Shown here in pieces: positions 33,526 through 41,678 of a stretch of DNA of 64,000 nucleotides. The DNA comes from Rikenellaceae bacterium (GTDB lineage: Bacteria > Bacteroidota > Bacteroidia > Bacteroidales > Rikenellaceae). The notes under the pieces were generated by a model, which ran no database searches, was not told where the DNA came from, and saw only the letters and a program-made list of their open reading frames with translations. The stretch is taken from assembly GCA_015059805.1 (NCBI GenBank), contig SUZO01000006.1:1-64000 (forward strand), in the 5' to 3' direction. The position numbers and the translations under genes are program-made. How positions within the stretch are numbered: position 1 is the first letter of the stretch; each line of letters opens with the position of its first letter.

Positions 33526-34360
33526 AAGCCTCGAGAGCAAATCTCTTATAAGCCACAACAGTAGCCTCCTTGTCAGTACGAGCGAGGAGCTCACGGATAG
33601 ACTCCTTCTCGCCTACTACTGCCTGGTTAAGAAGAGTGTTCTCCTCAAAGAACTTACGCATCTTACCCTCAGCAATCTTCTCAAGGATAGCCTCTGGCTT
33701 GTTAGCGTTCTTAGGATCCTGCTTCATCTGCTCAAGAGCAATTGCGCGCTCCTTCTCAACGATCTCTGCTGGGCAGTCGTCTACGTCGATAGAGATTGGA
33801 GCCATTGCAGTTGCCTGCATAGCGATCTGCTTTGCAATCTCCTCAGAAACCTCCTTGTTGAAACCAAGGATAGTACCGAGCTTCTTGTTGAAGTGAACAT
33901 AAGCTGCGATATAAGGAGCCTCAATGCGAGCGTAGTAAGCGAGCTCACACTTCTCACCTGTCTGACCAGACTTCTCAGTAACGAGCTCCTCAACAGTACG
34001 ACCCTCAGCGTTCTTAACTGCGAGCAGAGCTGCAGTATCTACAGCATCAGCAGCAACTGCGAGGTCGAGCAACTCGTTAGCAGTTGCAGAGAACTCTACG
34101 TTCTGTGCTACGAAGTCAGTCTCGCAAGCAAGGCAAAGGATATAACCCTTATTACCTACAATCTTGGTTACAACAACGCCCTCAGTAGCGTTACGGTCAG
34201 CACGCTTAGCAACGATAAGCTTACCCTTCTCGCGGATAATATCCTGTGCGCGCTCAAAATCGCCCTCAGCCTCAATAAGAGCCTTCTTGCAATCCATCAT
34301 ACCGGCACCGGTCATCTTGCGGAGCTTCATTACATCAGCTGCCTTAATTTCTATTGCCAT
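33524..34360 (-). CDS. tsf: Elongation factor Ts
   Basis: Guanine-nucleotide exchange factor for EF-Tu. 278 residues beginning MAIEIKAADVMKLRKMTGAGMMDCKKAL, with the N-terminal UBA-like fold, the TDFVA motif (ACETDFVAQN) and core domain present. It is somewhat shorter than enterobacterial forms (about 283) but complete. It is last in the rplM-rpsI-rpsB-tsf set, 32 bases after rpsB. The R2 palindrome starts at its stop codon. Confidence 0.96.
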   Translation of the reverse strand: MAIEIKAADVMKLRKMTGAGMMDCKKALIEAEGDFERAQDIIREKGKLIVAKRADRNATEGVVVTKIVGNKGYILCLACETDFVAQNVEFSATANELLDLAVAADAVDTAALLAVKNAEGRTVEELVTEKSGQTGEKCELAYYARIEAPYIAAYVHFNKKLGTILGFNKEVSEEIAKQIAMQATAMAPISIDVDDCPAEIVEKERAIALEQMKQDPKNANKPEAILEKIAEGKMRKFFEENTLLNQAVVGEKESIRELLARTDKEATVVAYKRFALEA

Positions 34361-34392
34361 AATTTTGTTCTGTTTTAACGGTTGGTTAATAA

Positions 34393-35241
34393 TTACTCAG
34401 CCTCTGTCTGCTCTGTTGAAGCAACAATCTCTGCTGCTGCGTTCTCCTGTGCATCTACAGCTGCCTTAACGCCACGCTTAACACGTGTCTTACCCTGGCG
34501 TGCAGGAGCCTCGGTGTTAGCCTCAGCCTCTGTCTCAGCCTTCTCGCGCTCAAGCTTACGCTCCTCAAGACCCTCTGCGATAGCACCGCAAACTACGTCA
34601 AGAATCAAAGCGATTGACTTTGCAGCATCGTCATTTGCTGGTATTACATAATCAATGTCGGTTGGATCACAACAAGTATCTACCATTGCAAATACAGGGA
34701 TGTTCAAACGCTTTGCCTCGCGAACTGCGTTCTGCTCCTTCTGCACGTCAATAACGAAAAGTGCAGCTGGAAGGCGGTTAAGGTCAGCAATTGAGCCGAG
34801 GTTTCTCTCCAGCTTAGCACGCTGGCGAGAGATCTGGAGCTTCTCACGCTTAGAGAAGTTTTCAAAAAGACCGTCAGCAATCTGCTTGTCGATGGTTGCC
34901 ATCTTCTTTACGGCCTTGCGTATAGTTGGGAAGTTTGTCAGCATACCACCAGCCCAACGCTCAGTAACGTAAGGCATGGTTACTGCTGCTACCTTTTCGG
35001 CAACAATATCCTTAGCTTGTTTCTTGGTTGCAACGAACAACACACGACGACCGCTCTTTGCGATCTGCTTGAGTGCTGCAGCTGCCTCATCAAGCTTCAC
35101 TGCTGTCTTGTGAAGATCGATGATGTGGATGCCGTTCTTCTCCATGAAGATATACGGAGCCATTCTTGGGTTCCACTTGCGCTTCAAGTGACCAAAGTGA
35201 ACGCCGGCCTCCAATAATGTATTAAAATCTGTACGAGCCAT
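34393..35241 (-). CDS. rpsB: 30S ribosomal protein S2
   Basis: 282 residues. Typical S2 segments: LEAGVHFGHLKRKWNPRMAPYIF, RRVLFVATKKQAKDIV, RWAGGMLTNFPTIRK and NIPVFAMVDTCCDPTDIDYVIPANDDA. The C-terminal tail (about 60 residues, Glu/Ala-rich) is longer than in E. coli, as is common in Bacteroidetes. It is separated from rpsI by 180 bases of structured spacer and followed by tsf. Confidence 0.96.
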   Translation of the reverse strand: MARTDFNTLLEAGVHFGHLKRKWNPRMAPYIFMEKNGIHIIDLHKTAVKLDEAAAALKQIAKSGRRVLFVATKKQAKDIVAEKVAAVTMPYVTERWAGGMLTNFPTIRKAVKKMATIDKQIADGLFENFSKREKLQISRQRAKLERNLGSIADLNRLPAALFVIDVQKEQNAVREAKRLNIPVFAMVDTCCDPTDIDYVIPANDDAAKSIALILDVVCGAIAEGLEERKLEREKAETEAEANTEAPARQGKTRVKRGVKAAVDAQENAAAEIVASTEQTEAE

Positions 35242-35421
35242 TTTAATTCTCTGTTTTTTTGTTTGTTTAATTCTCTTTTTTTCAACTCAGGCAGTAGCAA
35301 AAATTGATCTGCTGAGTTTTCCGCGACTGGGCAACCAACTGGTAGTACATATAATATATATAGGTAGTCGTGTCGGTTTGTGACCCATGTCGTGCTTTGC
35401 CGAATAGTTGGTCTGTAAGGA
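35242..35421 (-). promoter_or_regulatory. Spacer / possible rpsB leader
   Basis: An unusually long 180-base gap inside a ribosomal operon. On the mRNA strand it contains AACTCAG...CTGAGTT (a stem over a 21-base loop) just before A-rich sequence and the rpsB start. No TAnnTTTG promoter stands out. S2 autoregulatory leaders are known in other phyla; this one is only a candidate. Confidence 0.3.
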
Positions 35422-35808
35422 TTAACGCTTACTGAACTGGAACTTACGACGTGCACCAGGCTGTCCTGGCTTCTTACGCTCAACCTCACGGGAATCACGA
35501 GTAAGGAATCCGTTCTTCTTAAGAACTGAACGATACTCAGGATTGATCTCGCACAATGCGCGAGCAATACCCATGCGAGCTGCCTCAGCCTGACCCTTGA
35601 TACCACCACCAACGAGGTTGATCATTACATCAAAATTCTCGGTAGTCTCGGTAACGAGCAGTGGCTGCTTTACCTCGTACTGAAGAATGTTCAGTGGGAA
35701 GTAAACCTCAAGCTCCTTCTGGTTAATTGTAATTTTACCTGTACCAGCCTTCACGAATACGCGAGCAACAGCGGCCTTACGGCGACCAACAGTGTTTACA
35801 ACTTCCAT
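35422..35808 (-). CDS. rpsI: 30S ribosomal protein S9
   Basis: 128 residues, the usual length. VGRRKAAVARVFVKAGTGKITIN, GGGIKGQAEAARMGIARAL and the conserved C-terminus RREVERKKPGQPGARRKFQFSKR-type tail ending SKR, which reaches the P-site tRNA, are all visible. It lies 5 bases after rplM, the universally conserved gene pair. Confidence 0.97.
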   Translation of the reverse strand: MEVVNTVGRRKAAVARVFVKAGTGKITINQKELEVYFPLNILQYEVKQPLLVTETTENFDVMINLVGGGIKGQAEAARMGIARALCEINPEYRSVLKKNGFLTRDSREVERKKPGQPGARRKFQFSKR

Positions 35809-35813
35809 AATGT

Positions 35814-36269
35814 TTACTTAATCTCGTTTAACTTAATTTGTCTAGGGTTCTGTGCAGCGTGAGGGTGCTCAGCGCCAGCATAAACCTTAAGATTTTTCAT
35901 AATCGCTGCACCGAGGCGTGTCTTTGGGAGCATACCCTTTACAGCCTCCTCAATTACAGCTGTTGGCTTGCGGGTAAGAAGATCAGCTGGAGTAGCGAAA
36001 CGCTGACCACCCGGATAGCCGGTGTGACGAACATAGACCTTGTCGGTCAATTTCTTGCCTGTGAGCTTCACCTTGTCAGCATTGACAACGATAACGTAGT
36101 CACCGCAATCAACGTGTGGAGTGTAGCCAGGCTTGTTCTTACCGCACAGAATCTTAGCAATCTGTGAGGCTAAACGACCCAACACCTCATTAGTGGCATC
36201 GATAACTACCCACTCCTTGGTAACTGTCGCTGCATTCAATGAGACTGTCTTGTAGCTTAATGAATCCAT
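35814..36269 (-). CDS. rplM: 50S ribosomal protein L13
   Basis: 151 residues. WVVIDATNEVLGRLASQIAKIL, HVDCGDYVIVVNADKVKLTGKK and VKGMLPKTRLGAAIMKNLKVYAG are diagnostic for L13. First gene of the ribosomal block, with promoter TACCTTTG at 36329-36336. The leader contains CGCACT/AGTGCG. Confidence 0.97.
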   Translation of the reverse strand: MDSLSYKTVSLNAATVTKEWVVIDATNEVLGRLASQIAKILCGKNKPGYTPHVDCGDYVIVVNADKVKLTGKKLTDKVYVRHTGYPGGQRFATPADLLTRKPTAVIEEAVKGMLPKTRLGAAIMKNLKVYAGAEHPHAAQNPRQIKLNEIK

Positions 36270-36328
36270 TTGTTAAATAATACTTGTTGTTAATAAATTA
36301 TAATCCAACCTCGCACTTTGCGAGTGCG

Positions 36329-36336
36329 CAAAGGTA
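36329..36336 (-). promoter_or_regulatory. rplM operon -7 box
   Basis: TACCTTTG on the minus strand, about 60 bases before the rplM ATG. The leader hairpin CTCGCA/TGCGAG overlaps the expected transcript start. Confidence 0.65.
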
Positions 36337-36474
36337 ATACAATTTTCTGAAATACACAACTTTTCACCCTAAAATTAAAAAATTTCAATATTCGGAGAGG
36401 TTAGTGACGTAGTTTTTAGCTGTTAGCTGTTAGCCGTTAGCCATTAGCTCACCTTCGGCAACCCGACCCAGCTC

Positions 36475-36620
36475 TGACGGCAAAATTGGTGCATTGATTT
36501 GGCGGGGTAATTGCGAATAGCATTTAATGACAAGGGCTTTCAGCCCATAATGGCAAGCAATAGCGCCTCTGCGCGCGATATTAAGGGCGTTAGCCCGCTG
36601 TCATTTATTGTCATTTGCTG
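36475..36620. repeat. Dispersed hairpin repeat R4, copy b
   Basis: Shares TGACGRCAAAATTGGTG, TTTAATGACAAGGGCTTTC and TAAGGGCGTTAGCCCGCTG with 7087-7240. The central stem differs (GCGCCTCTGCGC against GCGCGCTCTGCGCGC) but still pairs. TTAGC-type short tandem repeats precede it at 36417-36450. The 663-base gap 36270-36932 holds the rplM promoter, this repeat and R3 copy a, with no credible gene. Confidence 0.75.
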
Positions 36621-36724
36621 CTATTGTACACGCTCTAACCTCAAAATTCCTTAATTTCCTTAAACTCCTCAATATTAGTCATTTATCCTTAGTCATTGAC
36701 TAAATAGCAAAGAGATTACTGCGC

Positions 36725-36931
36725 AGTACGAGGCTGTTCTCGGATTTAGGTTGCCTCCGAAGGAGGTGAAAGAGAAAATAGAGTCTGACACTCAAGCTTG
36801 CTTGAAAGTGGAAAGACTCTATTTTTTATTTCAATAACTCGCAGAGTTACCCTAAATCCGCATCAGCACGGAAGAAAAACGCAGTTTTTCCAAGAGTTTT
36901 TGGGGCGCCTTTTTGCAAAAAGGCGCGGTAC
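36725..36931. repeat. Palindromic element R3, copy a
   Basis: CGGATTTAGG (36741-36750) and CCTAAATCCG (36851-36860) enclose a hairpin AAAATAGAGTCT/AGACTCTATTTT. They are followed toward the gene by GCACGGAAG, an AAAAAC/GTTTTT hairpin, an AGAGTTTTTGG block and GGCGCCTTTTTGCAAAAAGGCGC. It ends 2 bases from the stop of the M23 peptidase gene. The reverse complement of 60604-60815 has the same order with different stem bases. Confidence 0.8.
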
Positions 36932-36932
36932 T

Positions 36933-37895
36933 CTACTTGACTCTAAGCACGCGACCAATTTGCAGTGTTGTGGTAGGTTTGATGCCGTTTAGGCGGCAGA
37001 TGGCGCTGACTGTTGTATGGTTGCGTTTAGCGATAAGACCCAGATAGTCGCCCTTGCGCACCTTATAGTATCGTTTTTCGGCAGAGAGGGCATTTTCCCT
37101 CTTCTCGGCGGTTTCGCGCTCAGCCTCGGCGTTAAAGTCCTGCGAATATTTTGAGTAGATACTAAAATATCCCTTTTTGAGCAAGAAGTGGTCGCGGCGA
37201 AGTTCTCCAGTGTGGAAATTGATAAGTCGCTCAGGGTCAAAAGATTGACCATAGTAACGAGTCTCAAAGTGGAGGTGAGGACCGGTGCTTCTACCGGAGT
37301 TCCCACCCAGAGCAATAGGCTGCCCAGCCACCACCCTATCACCCTCCTCAACAAGGCGAGCAGAGAGATGTCCGTGGTAGGTCTCAATACCATTATCGTG
37401 GCGGATAATAACCAGCGTACCATAGCCTGTATCAGTAGCCTTAGAGAACCTCACTCGACCATCAAAGGCTGAGCAGATAGTATCGCCGACCTTGAGTGCA
37501 ATATCAACACCATTATGCGCACGGCGGTGGCGTATTCCGTAGCGTGAGGTGATGCGCCCAATATATGGGTAGCGGTAGTTTTTAAGGCTATCCACAAGGT
37601 TTATAGCCACAGATTTGGGCAGTGAGTCTATAGATAGGGTGCGGTATGCCGAGATGTTCTCTGTATCCCAGTAGCGACTAAAAACGGTAGTATCCTGCTC
37701 AATGGTAGCACTCTGAACATAGCGCCAAGTGCCATCATTAAAGAGCAACACCGAGAGCGAAGGGTTGTCTGTCGTAAGTGTATCAACAACTATTGGCGAA
37801 GCCAATGGTTTTATCGCCTGCACAGCAAGCGAATCAAGAGCATAAAGGTTTGTTGTAGCAAGCAGAGCTACAACGGCAATAAAGATTCTCTTCAT
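36933..37895 (-). CDS. M23 peptidase with C-terminal LysM domain
   Basis: An exported peptidoglycan endopeptidase of 320 residues: signal peptide (ending LYA), an N-terminal linker, an M23 domain (TSRYGIRHRRAHNGVDIAL, YHGHLS, GPHLHFE; zinc ligands H and D in HNGVD and H in HLHF) and a C-terminal LysM (YYKVRKGDYLGLIAKRNHTTVSAICRLNG). The zinc site looks complete, so it is likely active rather than an EnvC/NlpD-type activator. The R3 palindrome follows its stop. Confidence 0.92.
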   Translation of the reverse strand: MKRIFIAVVALLATTNLYALDSLAVQAIKPLASPIVVDTLTTDNPSLSVLLFNDGTWRYVQSATIEQDTTVFSRYWDTENISAYRTLSIDSLPKSVAINLVDSLKNYRYPYIGRITSRYGIRHRRAHNGVDIALKVGDTICSAFDGRVRFSKATDTGYGTLVIIRHDNGIETYHGHLSARLVEEGDRVVAGQPIALGGNSGRSTGPHLHFETRYYGQSFDPERLINFHTGELRRDHFLLKKGYFSIYSKYSQDFNAEAERETAEKRENALSAEKRYYKVRKGDYLGLIAKRNHTTVSAICRLNGIKPTTTLQIGRVLRVK

Positions 37896-37902
37896 CTATT
37901 AT

Positions 37903-38481
37903 CTATTTACTATTTTTCAATAAATCCTCCGCGCACTCCAGAGCTGAGTAAAACTCCTCTCCAAACTGACGAATTATCGGCTCCTTGAGTGACTTATAGA
38001 CTGGAATACCGAGCTTCTTACCATTCTGACAAGCAGAGCGACAGATTGACCAACGGTGATAATTCAGCCCCACAGTACCATTTGAGAACTCCACAACACG
38101 TATTGGATATAGGTGGCACGAAATAGGCTTGATAAACGAGCACTTACCGTCACGATATGCCGCCTCAATAGCGCAGAGTGTCAGCCCCTGCTCATTTACG
38201 AAGGTGTATGCACACTCGCAGTTATTAACAAGCGGCGTGGTATAGTCACCCTCAAAGTCCACGACCATAAATCCCTGACTCTCAACAGCTGCGATACCCT
38301 CTGGGGTCATATAAGGCTTATAGTTTTCATACTCAGCCTCTAAAATATCTGCCTCCTCAAGAGTCAGCGGAGCTCCTGCATCGCCATCTATACAACACTG
38401 CCCTTTGCAAGCTGAAATATCACAGCAGAACTGCTCTGTAAGCAGGTCCGTACTTACAATTTTACCGTCAATCTCAATCAT
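37903..38481 (-). CDS. DUF3109 cysteine-rich protein
   Basis: 192 residues from the ATG at 38479-38481 (MIEIDGKIVSTDLLTEQFCC); longer readings run into ddl. Eight or more cysteines are arranged as FCCDISACKGQCCIDGDAGAPL, NCECAYTF, LTLCAIE, CSFIKPISCHLYPI and ICRSAC, the pattern of DUF3109/YkgJ-like proteins thought to bind zinc or an iron-sulfur cluster. Function unknown. It lies between ddl and the M23 gene on the same strand. Confidence 0.85.
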   Translation of the reverse strand: MIEIDGKIVSTDLLTEQFCCDISACKGQCCIDGDAGAPLTLEEADILEAEYENYKPYMTPEGIAAVESQGFMVVDFEGDYTTPLVNNCECAYTFVNEQGLTLCAIEAAYRDGKCSFIKPISCHLYPIRVVEFSNGTVGLNYHRWSICRSACQNGKKLGIPVYKSLKEPIIRQFGEEFYSALECAEDLLKNSK

Positions 38482-38500
38482 GTGCAGAAAATGGCTCAAG

Positions 38501-39511
38501 TTATATACTCTTTTTAAGTGAATGTCTATTAAGCGAATCTGTGATAACAATATCGTAAAGCTCGCCCAGTGTCATACCCGCCTCGCGCACCTGCTTTGGA
38601 ACGATGCTGCCACTACTCATGCCAGGGATAGAGTTTATCTCAATAAGGTACGGCTCACCCGACTGAGTAACAATAAAGTCTATGCGCACAATGCCACTGC
38701 AACGGCAAGCACGGTATGCCTCAAGGGTCATACGATTGAGTTTTAGACGAATATCCTCACTAATTGGAGCTGGGGTAATCTCGTCAGAAAGACCCTCAGT
38801 GTACTTAGCCTCATAGTCAAAGAAGTCGCGCTTTGAGACAATCTCTGTTATAGGCAGCAGTATCTCACGGTCGGCTGTCACGACAACACCACAGCCCATT
38901 TCGCGCCCGACAATACACTCCTCAATAAGCACCTCGTCACTCTCCTTGAATGCCGCCTCTACAGCCGCTACAATCTGCTCTGCGGATGTAACTTTTGTCA
39001 CACCAAAGCTACTACCACTGGCATTTGGCTTTACAAAAAGTGGCAGTCCGAGCTTTTCCACAACAGCCTTACAATCAACAGTTTCGCCACGCTGAACAAG
39101 CACCTCGCGGGCAAGATTTATACCTCTACCAGCGACAGCTCGCTTGGTTGAAATTTTGTCAAAAGTGATTGTTGACGATACCTGCGAGCAAGAGGAGTAA
39201 GGGATGCCCATCATGTCAAGATAACCCTGAAGTTTACCATCCTCGCCAGGTGTGCCGTGGATGATAATCAGGGCATACTCAAACTCTGTACGAAGACCAT
39301 CTACAGTGAGCGAAAAGTCGTTCTTATCCACCTCCCACTCCCTACCATCTGGGGCAATATAGGTCATATTACGATGGTGCAGGTCTATAACCTTCACATC
39401 ATACTTTGTGCTATCTAATGCTGCTGCAATCTGCTGTGCGCTACCGAGTGCAATCTCTCGCTCGGAGGAGTTTCCACCGGCAAGAAGCGCTATTTTAAGT
39501 CTATTATCCAT
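38501..39511 (-). CDS. ddl: D-alanine--D-alanine ligase
   Basis: Makes the D-Ala-D-Ala dipeptide for peptidoglycan in an ATP-grasp reaction. 336 residues with LLAGGNSSEREIALGSAQ (N-terminal), GTPGEDGKLQGYL, LPLFVKPNASGSSFGV, GREMGCGVV and FIVTQSGEPYLIEINSIPGMS. All ATP-grasp ligands are in place. It is 5 bases downstream of nadD. The YKP/FKP type residue governing D-Ala against D-Lac cannot be settled by eye, but nothing suggests a vancomycin-type ligase. Confidence 0.95.
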   Translation of the reverse strand: MDNRLKIALLAGGNSSEREIALGSAQQIAAALDSTKYDVKVIDLHHRNMTYIAPDGREWEVDKNDFSLTVDGLRTEFEYALIIIHGTPGEDGKLQGYLDMMGIPYSSCSQVSSTITFDKISTKRAVAGRGINLAREVLVQRGETVDCKAVVEKLGLPLFVKPNASGSSFGVTKVTSAEQIVAAVEAAFKESDEVLIEECIVGREMGCGVVVTADREILLPITEIVSKRDFFDYEAKYTEGLSDEITPAPISEDIRLKLNRMTLEAYRACRCSGIVRIDFIVTQSGEPYLIEINSIPGMSSGSIVPKQVREAGMTLGELYDIVITDSLNRHSLKKSI

Positions 39512-39516
39512 TATAC

Positions 39517-40110
39517 TTATCCGTAGATTTTATTCTGTTTTATGTAACTCTCCACCTCTGGGATAACCATCTCCGAGATGTTGCCACCCTGAGCAATCGC
39601 TGTGCGCACATCTGTTGCCGAGTAGTCAAACAGTGGCGCATTCTCAAGGAAGACTACCCTATCGGCATAGTGCGAGCGCGAGAGGCTGTATCCACTGCGC
39701 GGATAGACCAGTATCGGGTAGTTGTCGATAATCTGCTCGTGGTTTTTCCAGCGGTGAAAGTTCTCTATATTGTCGGCACCCATAAGGATTGAAAACTCCA
39801 TCTTATCACCGAAGTTCTCCGCCAAAAAGTTCAGAGTATCAATAGTATACGAAGGTCGCGGGAGGGTAAACTCTACCGCCGACACCTGGATCTTTTCAGG
39901 ATAGAGCGATGCTGCACACGCCGCCTGGCACATCTCATAGCGAGAGAACTCTGCCGCAAGGTCACTCTGCTCCTTATGTGGATTTTGGGGCGAGACGATC
40001 ATCACCACACTATCCGCAAAGCCATCAGCGATGACATACTCCGCAAGGGCAATATGTCCGCGATGAACGGGGTTAAACGAGCCGAAATAGAGAACTACGC
40101 GAGCTTTCAT
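39517..40110 (-). CDS. nadD: Nicotinate-nucleotide adenylyltransferase
   Basis: Adenylates nicotinate mononucleotide in NAD synthesis. 197 residues with the nucleotidyltransferase motif YFGSFNPVHRGHIALAEY (T/HxGH) near the N-terminus, SPQNPHKE and SATDVRTAIAQGG (ISST-like C-terminal motif). Its ATG overlaps the gmk stop (TAATG), so the two are translationally coupled. Length is typical. Confidence 0.94.
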   Translation of the reverse strand: MKARVVLYFGSFNPVHRGHIALAEYVIADGFADSVVMIVSPQNPHKEQSDLAAEFSRYEMCQAACAASLYPEKIQVSAVEFTLPRPSYTIDTLNFLAENFGDKMEFSILMGADNIENFHRWKNHEQIIDNYPILVYPRSGYSLSRSHYADRVVFLENAPLFDYSATDVRTAIAQGGNISEMVIPEVESYIKQNKIYG

Positions 40111-40673
40111 TACTGTGCAATGAATTTATCAATAATGGCACAGGTGTCGGCAATAGCCCTCTGCAAATCGTCGTTCACCACCACATGGTCAAACTCTGGC
40201 GCGCGCTCAATCTCCTGCCCAGCCTTTGCCACTCGCTTGGCAATAACCTCTGGCGCATCAGTGCCACGACCAACAAGACGACGCTCAAGCTCCTCAATAG
40301 ATGGTGGCATAATGAAAATAGAGCATGCCTTGTCGCCAAAAATATTCTTTAGATTTACTCCGCCAACAACATCTACATCAAAAATAATCACATTACCCTT
40401 GCTCCAGATTCTATCAACCTCACTGCGCAGAGTGCCATAGTGAGTACCCGCATAAACCGCCTCCCACTCCACAAAAGCACCCAAATCTATGCGGCGCAGA
40501 AACTCCTCCTCAGTAAGGAAGTAGTAGTCCACACCATCACGCTCAGCTCCTCGTGGAGCACGTGAAGTGGCAGAGATTGAGAACTCAAACTGCGGATATC
40601 TCTTTAACAACTCGTGTACAATGGTTGTCTTGCCCGACCCGCTCGGAGCTGAAAATATGATTACTTTTTCCAT
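40110..40673 (-). CDS. gmk: Guanylate kinase
   Basis: Phosphorylates GMP to GDP. 187 residues. P-loop FSAPSGSGKTTIV (residues 7-19), the GMP-binding SISATSRAPRGAERDGVDYYFLTEEEF and the adjacent EWEAVYAGTHYGT are all conserved. It lies 9 bases downstream of yicC and overlaps nadD by one base; the yicC-gmk pairing is widely conserved. Confidence 0.96.
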   Translation of the reverse strand: MEKVIIFSAPSGSGKTTIVHELLKRYPQFEFSISATSRAPRGAERDGVDYYFLTEEEFLRRIDLGAFVEWEAVYAGTHYGTLRSEVDRIWSKGNVIIFDVDVVGGVNLKNIFGDKACSIFIMPPSIEELERRLVGRGTDAPEVIAKRVAKAGQEIERAPEFDHVVVNDDLQRAIADTCAIIDKFIAQ

Positions 40674-40682
40674 ATATGTGGC

Positions 40683-41555
40683 TTACAGTATATTGAGTAC
40701 TTGTTCCTTAATCTTCTCCAATTCATCCTTCATCTTTACAACCAACACCTGAATATCGTGGTTGTTTGCCTTGGAGCCTGTGGTGTTAATCTCACGACCC
40801 ATCTCTTGGGTTATAAAGCCGAGCTTGCGACCCGCATCTGCCTCGGTAGCGGCTACCTGACGGAAGTAATTACAGTGTGCAGCAAGGCGAACCTTCTCCT
40901 CTGTTATGTCAAGCTTCTCAATGTAGAAAATCATCTCCTGCTCAAGGCGATTCTCGTCTACCTCAACGCCGAGTTTTTCTATTCCCTCACGAATGCGAGT
41001 GCGAACAGCATCGGCACGCGCAGCCTCAAAAGGTGTTATCTGGTCGCGGTACGCCTCAATCTTATCTACGCGAGCAAGCAGGTCGGCAATAAGCACCGCA
41101 CCCTCCTGCACTCTGAAGGCATTTAGTCGCTCGCAGGCAAGGGTTACAGCCTCAACAATCGCTGCAATGTCGCTATCTGTTGCACTCTCAACCTCTGTAG
41201 TCAGCACGTTTGGCATACGCAACACGGCAGGCACAATAACATCGTACGCCGCATCAATGCCAGAGTAGCTCAACGCATCAGTTACTTGACCAAGGTAGGC
41301 ACGGAAAATCTCCTTGTTTACCTCACCTGAAGTCTGCACCGTCTCGGACTGCATAGTTATCAGCACATCCACCTTTCCGCGCACCAGTGCCTTACTCACG
41401 ACACTGCGCACCTCAGCCTCCGCAGCACGGAACGCCATAGGCAGCTTAACAGACAAATCTAGCTGCTTTGAGTTGAGTGAACGAATCTCCGCCACAAAGC
41501 ACCTCTCCCCTACTTTAACCTCGGACTTACCGAAGCCTGTCATTGATCTCTGCAT
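40683..41555 (-). CDS. YicC-family endoribonuclease
   Basis: 290 residues from the ATG at 41555 (MQRSMTGFGKSEV). The N-terminal MTGFGK, the SLNSKQLDLSVKLP segment and the C-terminal EMGREINTTGSKAN (YicC signature, DUF1732) are diagnostic. Family members YicC/YloC cut RNA and take part in small-RNA turnover. It heads the yicC-gmk-nadD-ddl run. Its promoter (TACCTTTG, 41575-41582) lies inside a direct repeat that also precedes the TIR gene. Confidence 0.92.
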   Translation of the reverse strand: MQRSMTGFGKSEVKVGERCFVAEIRSLNSKQLDLSVKLPMAFRAAEAEVRSVVSKALVRGKVDVLITMQSETVQTSGEVNKEIFRAYLGQVTDALSYSGIDAAYDVIVPAVLRMPNVLTTEVESATDSDIAAIVEAVTLACERLNAFRVQEGAVLIADLLARVDKIEAYRDQITPFEAARADAVRTRIREGIEKLGVEVDENRLEQEMIFYIEKLDITEEKVRLAAHCNYFRQVAATEADAGRKLGFITQEMGREINTTGSKANNHDIQVLVVKMKDELEKIKEQVLNIL

Positions 41556-41574
41556 AGTTACGTATTTAATTGCG

Positions 41575-41636
41575 CAAAGGTAATAAAAAAATCTTGCGAG
41601 TGCAAGATTTTTTACCATTGGCTATTAGCCATTAGC
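41575..41636. repeat. 62-bp direct repeat, copy 1 (terminator-promoter module)
   Basis: 60 of 62 bases match 42645-42706. It includes the -7 box of yicC (41575-41582), a perfect palindrome AAAAAATCTTGC-GAGT-GCAAGATTTTTT (within 41585-41613) that can terminate the TIR gene, and GGCTATTAGCCATTAGC. The two copies flank the TIR gene. Confidence 0.88.
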
Positions 41637-41678
41637 CGTTAGCCTTTTAGAGCAAAGAGTAACAGCCAAAAGTACAAA

